Positions 53,263-61,668 of a DNA stretch of 64,000 nt are shown in pieces. Position 1 is the first letter of the stretch. Every line of letters starts with the position of its first letter. The notes under the pieces were generated by a model, which saw only the letters and a program-made list of their open reading frames with translations, was not told where the DNA came from and did not search any database. The stretch lies in assembly GCA_002435755.1 (NCBI GenBank), contig DIYH01000008.1, positions 80,550 through 144,549 on the forward strand, in the 5' to 3' direction. Made by a program: the position numbers and the translations under genes. This DNA comes from Flammeovirgaceae bacterium UBA6059. Lineage in GTDB: Bacteria; Bacteroidota; Bacteroidia; Cytophagales; Cyclobacteriaceae.

Positions 53263-53961
53263 TTAGATACCTGGTATACTGTTTTTATCCAATTGAATAC
53301 TCTTACTCATAGTACTCGACATATAGATGCTTTTGAAATATGTTCCCTTTGCGGAAGCAGGTTTCAACTTACTGATAGTATTGATCACCTCAAGCGCATT
53401 GGCTTGTAGCTGCTCAGGAGAGAAGGACACCTTACCTATACTAGCGTGAATGATTCCAAACTTATCTACTTTGAAATCAATCTTACCCGCCTTCACGTCA
53501 GTCACTGCTTTAGCTACGTCCAGTGTAACTGTACCTGCTTTTGGGTTAGGCATAAGGCCTCTGGGTCCAAGAACACGGCCAAGCTTACCAACTTTCGCCA
53601 TTACAGTAGGCATGGTTATGATAACATCTATATCAGTCCAGCCTCCTTCAATCTTTTGGATGTACTCATCGAGTCCGGCATAATCGGCACCAGCTGCTTT
53701 TGCCTCCTCTTCCTTATCAGGCGTGCACAGCACAAGCACTCTTACCTGCTTACCTGTACCATGAGGAAGGGCTACAACACCACGTACCATCTGGTCAGCC
53801 TTTCTAGGATCAACACCTAAACGAACATCTATATCAACTGATGCGTCAAACTTGGTGAACGAAATATCCTTTACCATTGATGAGGCATCCTCGATAGAAT
53901 ACTCTTGGGTAAGATCAAACTTACCAAGCGCCTCTTTATTATTTTTCGTAACTCTTGCCAT
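53263..53961 (-). CDS. rplA: 50S ribosomal protein L1
   Basis: Mobile L1 stalk protein moving deacylated tRNA; represses the L11 operon in E. coli. 232 residues: DIDVRLGVDPRKADQMVRGV, GRVLGPRGLMPNPKAGTVT and KTLQANAL-type C-domain (PEQLQANALEVINTI). Eight bases after rplK. Confidence 0.98.
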   Translation of the reverse strand: MARVTKNNKEALGKFDLTQEYSIEDASSMVKDISFTKFDASVDIDVRLGVDPRKADQMVRGVVALPHGTGKQVRVLVLCTPDKEEEAKAAGADYAGLDEYIQKIEGGWTDIDVIITMPTVMAKVGKLGRVLGPRGLMPNPKAGTVTLDVAKAVTDVKAGKIDFKVDKFGIIHASIGKVSFSPEQLQANALEVINTISKLKPASAKGTYFKSIYMSSTMSKSIQLDKNSIPGI

Positions 53962-53969
53962 GACCCTTA

Positions 53970-54419
53970 TTAATTAGCTGTTGCCCAAGGAGCCTCACCT
54001 TTAACCCTGACACCCATGCTTCTTGCAGTACCAGCCACCATTCTCATGGCCGACTCTACTGTGAATGCATTCAGATCAGGCATTTTAGTTTCAGCGATTG
54101 TTTTTATTTGATCCCAAGTAATTGAACCAACCTTCAGTCGATTGGGCTCAGAAGACCCTTTCTTCACTTTGGAGGCCTCTAAGATCATTACTGCGGCAGG
54201 AGGCGTCTTAACGACAAACTCAAAAGACTTGTCTGTGAAAATCGTGATCAACACAGGCAATACCTGACCCTGCTTTTCTTGAGTTCTAGCATTGAACTGC
54301 TTGCAGAACTCCATGATATTCAAACCCTTACTACCTAGGGCCGGACCTACTGGCGGAGAGGGATTAGCTTGTCCTCCGCGCACTTGTAGTTTAAGATATC
54401 CGCTAATTTCTTTAGCCAT
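53970..54419 (-). CDS. rplK: 50S ribosomal protein L11
   Basis: GTPase-centre protein. The 149 residues have the thiostrepton-loop Pro region GGQANPSPPVGPALGSKGLN and the C-domain with VESAMRMVAGTARSMGVRVK. Seven bases after nusG. Confidence 0.98.
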   Translation of the reverse strand: MAKEISGYLKLQVRGGQANPSPPVGPALGSKGLNIMEFCKQFNARTQEKQGQVLPVLITIFTDKSFEFVVKTPPAAVMILEASKVKKGSSEPNRLKVGSITWDQIKTIAETKMPDLNAFTVESAMRMVAGTARSMGVRVKGEAPWATAN

Positions 54420-54426
54420 CTTCTTG

Positions 54427-54978
54427 CTAATCTTGTTTTTCTACTTGGAAATAATTTAACTCTACCGGTGTGTTACGACCGAAGATCTTTACCATCACGT
54501 TGAGCTTCTTACGCTCTTCAAATACTTCTTCGACCGTCCCGGTAAATCCACTGAACGGGCCATCCATCACCTTGATAGTCTCTCCCACAATAAATGGTGT
54601 CTCCAACTGCTCTTCGTACTCCTCCGCCTCATCAACTTTACCAAGAATTCTATTCACCTCGGCCTGTCTCAGCGGAATCGGCACCTTCGAACCTCCAGTT
54701 CCGGAACCCAAAAACCCAATAACACCTGGTATATTAGTGATAGTATGCTGTGCCTCTCCGTGAGATAGATCTGCTGATACTAAAACATAACCAGGAAAGA
54801 AATTTCTCTCTCTAACCCTTTTCTTACCGTTTCGCATCTCATAGACCTTCTCAGCTGGTATCAATACTTGAGGAATATAATCTTCGAGACTTTTTCTCGA
54901 GATTTCGTTCTCAAGGTAGTTTTTTACCTTTTTCTCTTGGCCACTCACGGCCCGTACTACATACCAGTTAAGATCCAT
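54427..54978 (-). CDS. nusG: transcription termination/antitermination factor NusG
   Basis: Links RNA polymerase to the ribosome or Rho. 183 residues: NGN domain (MDLNWYVVRAVSGQEKKVKN, FFPGYVLVSADLSHG) and KOW domain (MDGPFSGFTGTVEEVFEERK). No large insertion. 15 bases after secE. Confidence 0.98.
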   Translation of the reverse strand: MDLNWYVVRAVSGQEKKVKNYLENEISRKSLEDYIPQVLIPAEKVYEMRNGKKRVRERNFFPGYVLVSADLSHGEAQHTITNIPGVIGFLGSGTGGSKVPIPLRQAEVNRILGKVDEAEEYEEQLETPFIVGETIKVMDGPFSGFTGTVEEVFEERKKLNVMVKIFGRNTPVELNYFQVEKQD

Positions 54979-54993
54979 ACCTATTAACCCCGA

Positions 54994-55185
54994 TTAAAAG
55001 GCGTTGTAAAACCAACCCATTGTGTTTTCGAACACCAGATCAATAAGACCAATCAACAATGCGAAAATCAATGAAGCCACAAGAACAAGCACTGAACTGC
55101 TCTGCAGGTCGCTGTACTTAGACCAAGTTACCTTATGGATCATTTCACCATAAGACTCTTTAAAAAACTCCACTAACTTTTGCAT
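54994..55185 (-). CDS. secE: protein translocase subunit SecE (short form)
   Basis: Clamp subunit of the Sec channel. I use ATG 55185 (MQKLVEFFKESYGEMIHKVT), giving 63 residues with one membrane helix (about 34-55, SVLVLVASLIFALLIGLIDL). The frame to 55236 would run into the tRNA-Trp gene and is rejected. WSKYSDL is the conserved amphipathic motif. 20 bases after tRNA-Trp. Confidence 0.96.
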   Translation of the reverse strand: MQKLVEFFKESYGEMIHKVTWSKYSDLQSSSVLVLVASLIFALLIGLIDLVFENTMGWFYNAF

Positions 55186-55205
55186 GTCACAATACTTCTT
55201 AATAG

Positions 55206-55278
55206 CACGGGAGGAGGGACTCGAACCCCCAACCAACGGTTTTGGAGACCGCTACTCTACCAATTGAGCTACACCCGT
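55206..55278 (-). tRNA. tRNA-Trp (CCA anticodon)
   Basis: 73 bases on the minus strand from 55278 to 55206. Anticodon stem-loop GGTCTCCAAAACC gives CCA. T-loop TTCGAGT is normal. No CCA end is encoded (GCTATT follows). One acceptor pair is U6-U67, a mismatch. It lies between tuf and secE, as in many bacteria. Confidence 0.96.
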
Positions 55279-55315
55279 ATAACTCTAATAATAAAATGGC
55301 AGCCCAAAAGGACTG

Positions 55316-55344
55316 CAAAGGTAGATAAATTCCACTTAAAACAA
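55316..55344 (-). promoter_or_regulatory. promoter of the tRNA-Trp-secE-nusG-rplKAJL unit
   Basis: On the minus strand TTG (55342-55344), 18 bases, TACCTTTG (55316-55323), then CAGTCC. The -7 box is exact and the spacer one short. A stretch of 23 bases (55305-55327) is identical to the rplC promoter except for one base. Confidence 0.7.
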
Positions 55345-55375
55345 ACACGCTCTGAAGAAAATTCAGAGCGTGTTT
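55338..55375 (-). terminator. terminator after tuf
   Basis: Perfect 14-bp stem AAACACGCTCTGAA (55343-55356) with TTCAGAGCGTGTTT (55362-55375), 5-base loop. On the minus strand GTTTTAA follows, a short T-tract. It lies 15 bases after tuf and its foot holds the -33 element of the next promoter. Confidence 0.8.
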
Positions 55376-55390
55376 CGAAACTTATATTTC

Positions 55391-56578
55391 TTAGTCTAGA
55401 ATCTCAGTTACCTGACCGGCACCTACTGTTCTACCTCCTTCGCGGATCGCAAATCGAAGACCTTTCTCCAAAGCAACTTTATTGATCAAGTTTACTTCGA
55501 TAGTGATATTATCACCAGGCATTACCATTTCCACGTTCTCAGGAAGTTTGATCTCTCCTGTTACATCTGTGGTCCTTAGGTAAAACTGTGGTCTGTACTT
55601 GTTGAAGAAAGGAGTGTGACGTCCACCCTCTTCTTTTGAAAGGACATAAACCTCAGCCTTGAAGTGAGCGTGAGGAGTTACAGAAGCAGGCTTACAAATA
55701 ATCATACCTCTTTTGATCTGCGCCTTTTCAATACCTCTAAGCAATAGACCTACGTTATCGCCAGCCTCACCTCTATCGAGAATCTTACGGAACATCTCAA
55801 CACCAGTAACGGTAGACTTAAGGTCTTCAGCACCCATACCTATGATATCAACTGGATCACCAGAGTTGATTACACCTCTTTCGATTCTACCAGTAGCAAC
55901 AGTACCTCTACCAGTGATTGAGAATACGTCTTCAACAGGCATCAAGAAATCTTTGTCTACAAGTCGCTCTGGAAGTGGGATGTACTCATCTACAGAATCC
56001 ATTAACTCTACTACTTTCTCAACCCACTCAGCTTCGCCATTAAGTGCGCCAAGAGCAGAACCTTGAATTACAGGAATATCATCACCAGGGAATTCGTAGA
56101 AAGAAAGAAGTTCTCTTACTTCCATTTCAACAAGCTCCAACAATTCCGGATCGTCCACTAGGTCAACCTTATTCATGAAGACTACCAATGCAGGCACACC
56201 TACCTGGCGAGCAAGAAGGATGTGCTCTCTTGTTTGAGGCATAGGACCATCAGTAGCTGCTACTACAAGGATAGCACCATCCATCTGCGCAGCACCAGTT
56301 ACCATGTTCTTCACATAGTCAGCGTGACCAGGACAGTCAACGTGTGCGTAGTGTCTCTTATCAGTTTGGTACTCGATGTGTGCAGTGTTAATTGTAATAC
56401 CTCTTTCTTTCTCTTCGGGAGCATTATCAATCGCAGAGAAATCTTTCACGTCAGCCAGGCCCTTATCTGCAAGCACCTTGCTAATCGCGGCAGTCAATGT
56501 AGTCTTGCCATGGTCAACGTGCCCAATAGTTCCAATGTTAACGTGAGGTTTTGATCGGTCAAAGGTTTCCTTAGCCAT
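55391..56578 (-). CDS. tuf: elongation factor Tu
   Basis: GTPase delivering aminoacyl-tRNA. 395 residues. G1 GHVDHGKT (19-26), G3 DCPGHADYVKNM, G4 FMNKVDLVDD. The C-terminal domain ends GGRTVGAGQVTEILD. Co-transcribed with the three tRNA genes upstream. Only one tuf is seen in the window. Confidence 0.99.
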   Translation of the reverse strand: MAKETFDRSKPHVNIGTIGHVDHGKTTLTAAISKVLADKGLADVKDFSAIDNAPEEKERGITINTAHIEYQTDKRHYAHVDCPGHADYVKNMVTGAAQMDGAILVVAATDGPMPQTREHILLARQVGVPALVVFMNKVDLVDDPELLELVEMEVRELLSFYEFPGDDIPVIQGSALGALNGEAEWVEKVVELMDSVDEYIPLPERLVDKDFLMPVEDVFSITGRGTVATGRIERGVINSGDPVDIIGMGAEDLKSTVTGVEMFRKILDRGEAGDNVGLLLRGIEKAQIKRGMIICKPASVTPHAHFKAEVYVLSKEEGGRHTPFFNKYRPQFYLRTTDVTGEIKLPENVEMVMPGDNITIEVNLINKVALEKGLRFAIREGGRTVGAGQVTEILD

Positions 56579-56697
56579 ATCTAAAATCGCTTATTGTTTA
56601 ACTAATTTATTTTATTACTAATTCTAATATTTTAATCCATTCGAGCGGTGATCATACAACCATCGCCTTAATTCCTTCGTCCTCGCTCAACTTTTTG

Positions 56698-56769
56698 AGC
56701 CGATGACGGGAATTGAACCCGTGACCCCTTCCTTACCAAGGAAGTACTCTACCTCTGAGCTACATCGGC
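56698..56769 (-). tRNA. tRNA-Thr (GGT anticodon)
   Basis: 72 bases, 56769 to 56698, minus strand. Acceptor GCCGATG pairs with CATCGGC. Anticodon loop CTTGGTAAG gives GGT. T-loop TTCAATT. Discriminator U. The region 56579-56697 between it and tuf is AT-rich leader with no gene. Confidence 0.97.
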
Positions 56770-56775
56770 CAAAAG

Positions 56776-56848
56776 AGCGGGTGACCAGGTTCGAACCGGC
56801 GACCTACAGCTTGGAAGGCTGTCGCTCTACCAACTGAGCTACACCCGC
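56776..56848 (-). tRNA. tRNA-Gly (TCC anticodon)
   Basis: 73 bases, 56848 to 56776, minus strand. Acceptor GCGGGTG pairs with CACCCGC. Anticodon loop CCTTCCAAG gives TCC. T-loop TTCGAAC. Six bases before tRNA-Thr, so processed from one precursor. Confidence 0.97.
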
Positions 56849-56927
56849 TTAAATTCTATCTTGAACCACTATTTTTAAGTCACTCATTTGATAGAATCGT
56901 GATCCGAAATATTGCCCGGAACACTTG

Positions 56928-57010
56928 TGGGGGGAGCAGGATTCGAACCTACGAAGACATAAGTCAGCAGATTTACAGTCTGCCCCAGTTGGCCGCTTTG
57001 GTATCCCCCC
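56928..57010 (-). tRNA. tRNA-Tyr (GTA anticodon)
   Basis: 83 bases with a long variable arm, 57010 to 56928, minus strand. Acceptor GGGGGGA pairs with TCCCCCC. Anticodon stem-loop CAGACTGTAAATCTG gives GTA. First gene of the tRNA-tuf unit. Confidence 0.97.
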
Positions 57011-57043
57011 TATTAATCAGTCTTTTAAAAGAACTTCCCCACC

Positions 57044-57061
57044 AGCAAATAGCCATTTGCT
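57044..57061 (-). other. hairpin in the tRNA-Tyr leader
   Basis: AGCAAAT (57044-57050) pairs with ATTTGCT (57055-57061), 4-base loop. It lies in the transcribed leader between the promoter and tRNA-Tyr and may help 5' processing. No clear function. Confidence 0.35.
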
Positions 57062-57072
57062 CAAAGGGATGG

Positions 57073-57102
57073 CAAAATTATACTGATTTTTATTTTATTC
57101 AA
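57073..57102 (-). promoter_or_regulatory. promoter of the tRNA-Tyr-Gly-Thr-tuf unit
   Basis: On the minus strand TTG (57100-57102), exactly 19 bases, TAATTTTG (57073-57080), then CCATCC. Full match to TTG-N19-TAnnTTTG. Expected start about 57066, 56 bases before tRNA-Tyr. Confidence 0.78.
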
Positions 57103-57123
57103 ACTTTTGTTCGCAAATCTTGG

Positions 57124-59658
57124 CTAGTCTAAATCGCCTTGAATTGTACTGTAGATTTCAAGCAATCTGGGGTCTTTTTCCTCATTGATTATCCGTTTGA
57201 TCTCATTTGGAATTTCCGGTAGGTCAACCATCAAAAAGAGGCTCTGCAACGCAGCAAACCTCACTGTGTAGTTCTGATGAGTATTAGCCAGGACTGTTAG
57301 CGGAGGCGCCAACTCTCTTTGATCCTCATTTGAGCAGATGAGTATATAGGTGCTGACGTACTGAAGTAAATAATAAAGGTCATTGCGACCAATGCGGTCC
57401 ATGAGTGAAAGAAAGTAGGAAGTAGCCTCAGTGGAAGCCCTTTCACTGTAGTACTGAGCGATTGGAATTACTACATTAATATTGGTGTAGTCTTCAAACT
57501 GTCGAAGATGGTGCTCGAAGGTTTCAAGGTCATTTTCATATAATGACGCTAATGCTGAACCTACTACACTGTAAGAGGAGTCTTGAAGTCCTTCCAATAC
57601 ATTAGTACTCACGCCTGCATAATCGATTGACGAAAGGAGCATCAAGGCAGAAGCTCGAATTGAGGAAAGAGAATCATCTATCATGGACATTACCTGCTCT
57701 AGTGAACCACCTTCTATCATCTCAGGATAGTCCAGGTAGTAGTCTAACGCATCACCGCGTAGACGATGGTATTCATCATTAAGCGCCATCTCAAGTGCTT
57801 CTTCCTTTAAGCCCAGTGATCCTAATGACATGATGCTATCCAGGGCTTCCTTACGAAGAAGGGAATTGTCACCATTCACAAATTGATATGCATATTCCTC
57901 TTGAGTTTTAGGATGGTATACTTCCCAGAGCATTGAAAAGCTTGGATCTACCACGATAAGCTTCGGCTCCTCATCAACAGCAAATGCATACTCTTCCTGC
58001 ATATTCTCCATTGTAACAGGATAGCGAACTACACCACCCTCGAAGTGAATGTCTACATAAAACGGTAACCGATATATGGGAGAAATAGTAAGGTCTTGAA
58101 GTTGAATTAGCTCGAGTCTCAGTGTATCGTTAGCATAATTGTGCTGTATCTCAACTTGAGGATGGCCGGGATTAAAAAACCATTGATCAAAAAACCAGTT
58201 GAGATCCTCCCCCGTAACCTTTTCAAGCGCTAATCGAAGATGGTCTACTTCAACACTCTTGAATGCGTTTTCTGATAGGTAGGTATGTAAAGCAGCAAAA
58301 AAAGCCTCATCTCCTACATAATTTCTCAACATGTGTAACACTCGTCCGCCTTTCGAATAAGAGTGAGCATCAAACATGTCCTCAGCATCTTCATAATAAT
58401 ACCTAACCAACTCTAGTTTTTGCTCCTCCGTCTCCGCCAGATATGTGTAGAGCTCTTCCTGCAAGTGATAAGAAGCTTCGTCATCTCCATATTTATACTC
58501 ATTCCACAGGTACTCGGCATAATTAGCGAAAGCTTCATTGAGTGGCAGATATGACCAGGATTCGCAAGTCACAAGGTTACCAAACCATTGATGAGCAAGC
58601 TCATGGGCAATAATATAGTCCCAGTTATAATCCAGTAACGTTCGCTGATCTACCTGCACCTCTTCCATAAAAACTGAGGCAGTCGTGTTCTCCATAGCAC
58701 CACTGACGAAATCTCGAACTACCACTTGCGAATAGCTTCCCCATGGATATGGGTAGTCAAAAAGCTGCGAAAAGAACTCGATCATCTCAGGTGTATGTCC
58801 GAATATGGATTTGGCATGTGCACCGTATGCCGGTTCTACCCAGTATGAGATTGGTATGTCAGGATGATCATCGTCCACTACCGTATAATCACCAATGATA
58901 AGCATGAAGAGATAGGGCGCATGAGGCTTATCCAGTACCCAATGATCCGTTCTTAACCCATCATCTCCATGACTTGAAGATGTAAGTACTCCATTTGACA
59001 ATGTCTTAAGTGTACTGTCTACCGTAATGATCACTTCCTGGGTACACCGCTCGTTGGGATGATCAATCGTTGGGAACCATACCGAGTTGAATGCTGTCTC
59101 ACCTTGTGTCCATATTTGCCGTGGCATGTTAGGTTTTGATCCGCTAGGATTGATGAAATATAGCCCCTGATCATCGGCGAGTATCCCGTTTTTATTATCA
59201 GAATACTCATTGGGCTTGCCGATATATTCAATGACCACTTCAATTGAATCATTCCTAGTTAGAGGCTGGCCCAAGTCTATATTAAGTTCTGTACCGTCAT
59301 ATTCATAAGTCAGTCTAGATAGCTCCTGTCCAGCAGATCCACCGAGCCTGATACTATTGATCTGCATACCCTTAGCATGCAGGGTTAGCCATTGCTGATC
59401 ATAAAAGTAGGGTCTCAACCGAAGGGTAGCAGTACCATAGACCCATTGCTTATCCCAATCAAAACTCAACTCCAGACTTGTATGCAGCAGGTCGAATGTT
59501 CTTGATGGAGTGGCCCTGAAGTCCCCCTGGTCATATACCCCTACCGCAAATACATCTTCACCACTATCCTCAGTAGGTGCTACTCTCTGTCCATGGCCTG
59601 GGAGTACGACGAACATTGAAAGTGACAGCAGAAGGGTTATTCTGATAAGGAAAGTCAT
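57124..59658 (-). CDS. M1-family metallo-aminopeptidase, exported
   Basis: Zinc aminopeptidase releasing N-terminal residues from peptides. The 844 residues have a signal peptide (about 1-23). The M1 N-domain is followed by the catalytic domain with GAMEN (320-324), HELAH (His352, Glu353, His356) and the third ligand Glu375 in NEAFANYAEYLW. The C-terminal half is helical repeats. The enzyme is expected in the periplasm. The gene stands alone, divergent from the biotin carrier gene, and ends just before the tRNA promoter. Confidence 0.94.
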   Translation of the reverse strand: MTFLIRITLLLSLSMFVVLPGHGQRVAPTEDSGEDVFAVGVYDQGDFRATPSRTFDLLHTSLELSFDWDKQWVYGTATLRLRPYFYDQQWLTLHAKGMQINSIRLGGSAGQELSRLTYEYDGTELNIDLGQPLTRNDSIEVVIEYIGKPNEYSDNKNGILADDQGLYFINPSGSKPNMPRQIWTQGETAFNSVWFPTIDHPNERCTQEVIITVDSTLKTLSNGVLTSSSHGDDGLRTDHWVLDKPHAPYLFMLIIGDYTVVDDDHPDIPISYWVEPAYGAHAKSIFGHTPEMIEFFSQLFDYPYPWGSYSQVVVRDFVSGAMENTTASVFMEEVQVDQRTLLDYNWDYIIAHELAHQWFGNLVTCESWSYLPLNEAFANYAEYLWNEYKYGDDEASYHLQEELYTYLAETEEQKLELVRYYYEDAEDMFDAHSYSKGGRVLHMLRNYVGDEAFFAALHTYLSENAFKSVEVDHLRLALEKVTGEDLNWFFDQWFFNPGHPQVEIQHNYANDTLRLELIQLQDLTISPIYRLPFYVDIHFEGGVVRYPVTMENMQEEYAFAVDEEPKLIVVDPSFSMLWEVYHPKTQEEYAYQFVNGDNSLLRKEALDSIMSLGSLGLKEEALEMALNDEYHRLRGDALDYYLDYPEMIEGGSLEQVMSMIDDSLSSIRASALMLLSSIDYAGVSTNVLEGLQDSSYSVVGSALASLYENDLETFEHHLRQFEDYTNINVVIPIAQYYSERASTEATSYFLSLMDRIGRNDLYYLLQYVSTYILICSNEDQRELAPPLTVLANTHQNYTVRFAALQSLFLMVDLPEIPNEIKRIINEEKDPRLLEIYSTIQGDLD

Positions 59659-59817
59659 ACTATATCGCCTCTCTAAAAAGGCTTGTTAAATTGTGCAAGT
59701 TCTTCTTAATTAACCGCATAAATAATCTCTACTGACAAGATGATTGTCAATACCTAACGAATATCATAGGTAGAGCCGTATTTATGAGCTAATAATGCAC
59801 CACAAAATATCTAAAGC

Positions 59818-60315
59818 ATGTATAAGATCATATTTGATAAAGAGAATTCGCTTACGACAGAAGTAAAAGAGGGTAATACTCTCGTGGATGGGGTTGAGCG
59901 CCTATGGGATATCAGTCAACTCGGGAATGACAGATTTCAGATCATAAAAAATGATCAGGTCTACAACGCCGAGATTGTAGAAAGTGATGACAGCACTAAG
60001 ACAATGACCATAAAGCTGAATGGAAAACTGATCACTATGGAGGTGAAAGACTCTATGGACCTATTACTTGAAAAGCTTGGCATAGAACATCATGCGGATA
60101 GTAGTGTGAAGGACGTGAAAGCTCCTATGCCTGGCCTGATCATTGACGTAAGCGCTGAAGAGGGGCAATCTATACAGAAGGGTCATCCACTATTGATATT
60201 AGAAGCTATGAAGATGGAAAATGTCATTAAGTCACCAGCCGATGGGACTATTTCGAAAGTCCATATTAAACAAGGAGATAGTGTGGAAAAAAATCAGGTG
60301 TTAGTGGAGTTTTGA
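59818..60315 (+). CDS. biotin/lipoyl carrier protein (acyl-CoA carboxylase)
   Basis: 165-residue carrier whose C-terminal domain (about 98-165) is a biotinyl fold with the modified lysine Lys132 in LEAMKMENV. The N-terminal ~90 residues are a beta-rich part seen in carriers of propionyl/pyruvate-type carboxylases. It may supply the carboxyltransferase encoded at 19086, but a biotin carboxylase is not in the window. In the divergent gap 59659-59817 I see no convincing promoter. Confidence 0.9.
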   Translation: MYKIIFDKENSLTTEVKEGNTLVDGVERLWDISQLGNDRFQIIKNDQVYNAEIVESDDSTKTMTIKLNGKLITMEVKDSMDLLLEKLGIEHHADSSVKDVKAPMPGLIIDVSAEEGQSIQKGHPLLILEAMKMENVIKSPADGTISKVHIKQGDSVEKNQVLVEF

Positions 60316-60343
60316 TATTGCTTTACCAATCGATCTAAAAAGA

Positions 60344-60351
60344 TATATTTG
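60344..60351 (+). promoter_or_regulatory. possible -7 box for pyrH-frr
   Basis: TATATTTG matches TAnnTTTG and ends 43 bases before the pyrH ATG. The nearest TTG upstream is 23 bases away, longer than usual. Confidence 0.35.
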
Positions 60352-60394
60352 TGGAATTTATTGATTGACTTAGCTAGACTGACAAATAAGCCTA

Positions 60395-61099
60395 ATGAAA
60401 TACAACAGAATACTCCTTAAGTTAAGTGGCGAGGCACTCATGGGTGCTAATAAATATGGCATAGACCCTGCGAGGCTGGAGCAGTATTCGACTGAGATAA
60501 AAAAGGTAAGAGACCAGGGTGTAGAAGTAGCTATAGTGATAGGTGGAGGCAACATCTTTCGCGGAGTACAAGCTGAGAAATCAGGTATTGATCGTGTGCA
60601 AGGTGACTACATGGGCATGCTGGCAACAGTCATCAATGCAATGGCACTACAGAGTGCTTTAGAAAAGCAAGGTATGTATACCAGGCTGATGTCTGGCATC
60701 AAAATGGAACAAGTATGTGAGCCATTTATTCGTAGAAGAGCGATACGACATCTTGAGAAGGGCCGTATAGTCATCTTTGGAGCTGGTCTGGGCAATCCTT
60801 ATTTCACAACTGACTCTACCGCCAGTCTGAGGGCTATCGAAGTTGAAGCAGATGTAGTCATGAAGGGAACACGAGTAGATGGTGTCTATACCGAGGACCC
60901 TGAGAAGAATCCTGATGCTACACGTTATTCGAAAATTACCTTTCAGGAAGTCTATGAAAAAGGACTCAGCGTTATGGACATGACTGCTTTTACACTTTGT
61001 CAGGAAAATAAACTGCCAATCATAGTATTTGATATGAATAAGCCCGGCAACCTATTCAAGATTGCCCAGGGCGAAGAAGTAGGAACGCTTATAATCTAA
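60395..61099 (+). CDS. pyrH: UMP kinase
   Basis: Converts UMP to UDP with ATP; hexameric amino-acid-kinase fold. 234 residues: NRILLKLSGEALMGANKYGI, VAIVIGGGNIFRG, and the nucleotide-site segment VMKGTRVDGVYTEDPEKNP. Followed by frr, the common pairing. Confidence 0.98.
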   Translation: MKYNRILLKLSGEALMGANKYGIDPARLEQYSTEIKKVRDQGVEVAIVIGGGNIFRGVQAEKSGIDRVQGDYMGMLATVINAMALQSALEKQGMYTRLMSGIKMEQVCEPFIRRRAIRHLEKGRIVIFGAGLGNPYFTTDSTASLRAIEVEADVVMKGTRVDGVYTEDPEKNPDATRYSKITFQEVYEKGLSVMDMTAFTLCQENKLPIIVFDMNKPGNLFKIAQGEEVGTLII

Positions 61100-61104
61100 T
61101 ATTG

Positions 61105-61668
61105 ATGGAAGAAGAGATTGAAATGTTTTTGGAAGAGGCTGAAGAGCTTATGAAAAAGGCCATTCAGCATACAGGTGCGGAACTTGTAAAAATTCGGGCA
61201 GGAAAAGCTATGCCAAGCATGTTGGATTCTGTCCAGGTCGACTACTATGGTGCAATGACACCTCTAAGTCAGGTAGCATCTGTAACTACTCCTGATGCCC
61301 GTACCTTGATGGTGAAACCATGGGAAAAAAAGCTTATCCCGGATATCGAAAAAGCCATCATTAATGGTAATCTTGGCTTCAATCCTCAAAACGATGGTGA
61401 GGTTATTCGTATAAACATTCCTGCCCTTACTGAAGAACGCAGGATTCAGCTTGTCAAGCAAGTCAAAGCAGAAGGCGAGCACGGCAAGGTAAGCATCCGT
61501 AATGCTCGAAAGGATACTAATGACTCCTTGAAAAAACTCCTAAAGGAAGGAGCATCCGAAGATGCAATAAAAACAGCGGAAGACGAAGTTCAGAAGATCA
61601 CAGATAGCAATGTTCAAGCAATCGATGAACTAGTCTCCAAAAAGGAGGCTGACATCATGCACATCTGA
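61105..61668 (+). CDS. frr: ribosome recycling factor
   Basis: Splits post-termination ribosomes with EF-G. 187 residues, tRNA-shaped. Marks are LVKIRAGKAMPSMLDSVQVD, VASVTTPDARTLMVKPWEKK and VSIRNARKDTNDSLKKLLKE. I use ATG 61105; a TTG three bases earlier is less likely. The stop is one half of a TGATCA palindrome that also gives the nadD stop. Confidence 0.97.
   Translation: MEEEIEMFLEEAEELMKKAIQHTGAELVKIRAGKAMPSMLDSVQVDYYGAMTPLSQVASVTTPDARTLMVKPWEKKLIPDIEKAIINGNLGFNPQNDGEVIRINIPALTEERRIQLVKQVKAEGEHGKVSIRNARKDTNDSLKKLLKEGASEDAIKTAEDEVQKITDSNVQAIDELVSKKEADIMHI

Noticed and set aside
55180..55485. Plus-strand open frame across tRNA-Trp and the tuf terminator
   Set aside because: It covers a tRNA gene and a terminator on the opposite strand and resembles no protein.
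56698..57010. tRNA cluster as an integration site of a mobile element
   Set aside because: No integrase, no direct repeats of a tRNA end, and the tRNA-tuf order is the ancestral housekeeping one.
26444..57010. The ribosomal block as the undescribed system
   Set aside because: All genes are standard and in the expected order. Only its promoters, terminators and tails are noteworthy.
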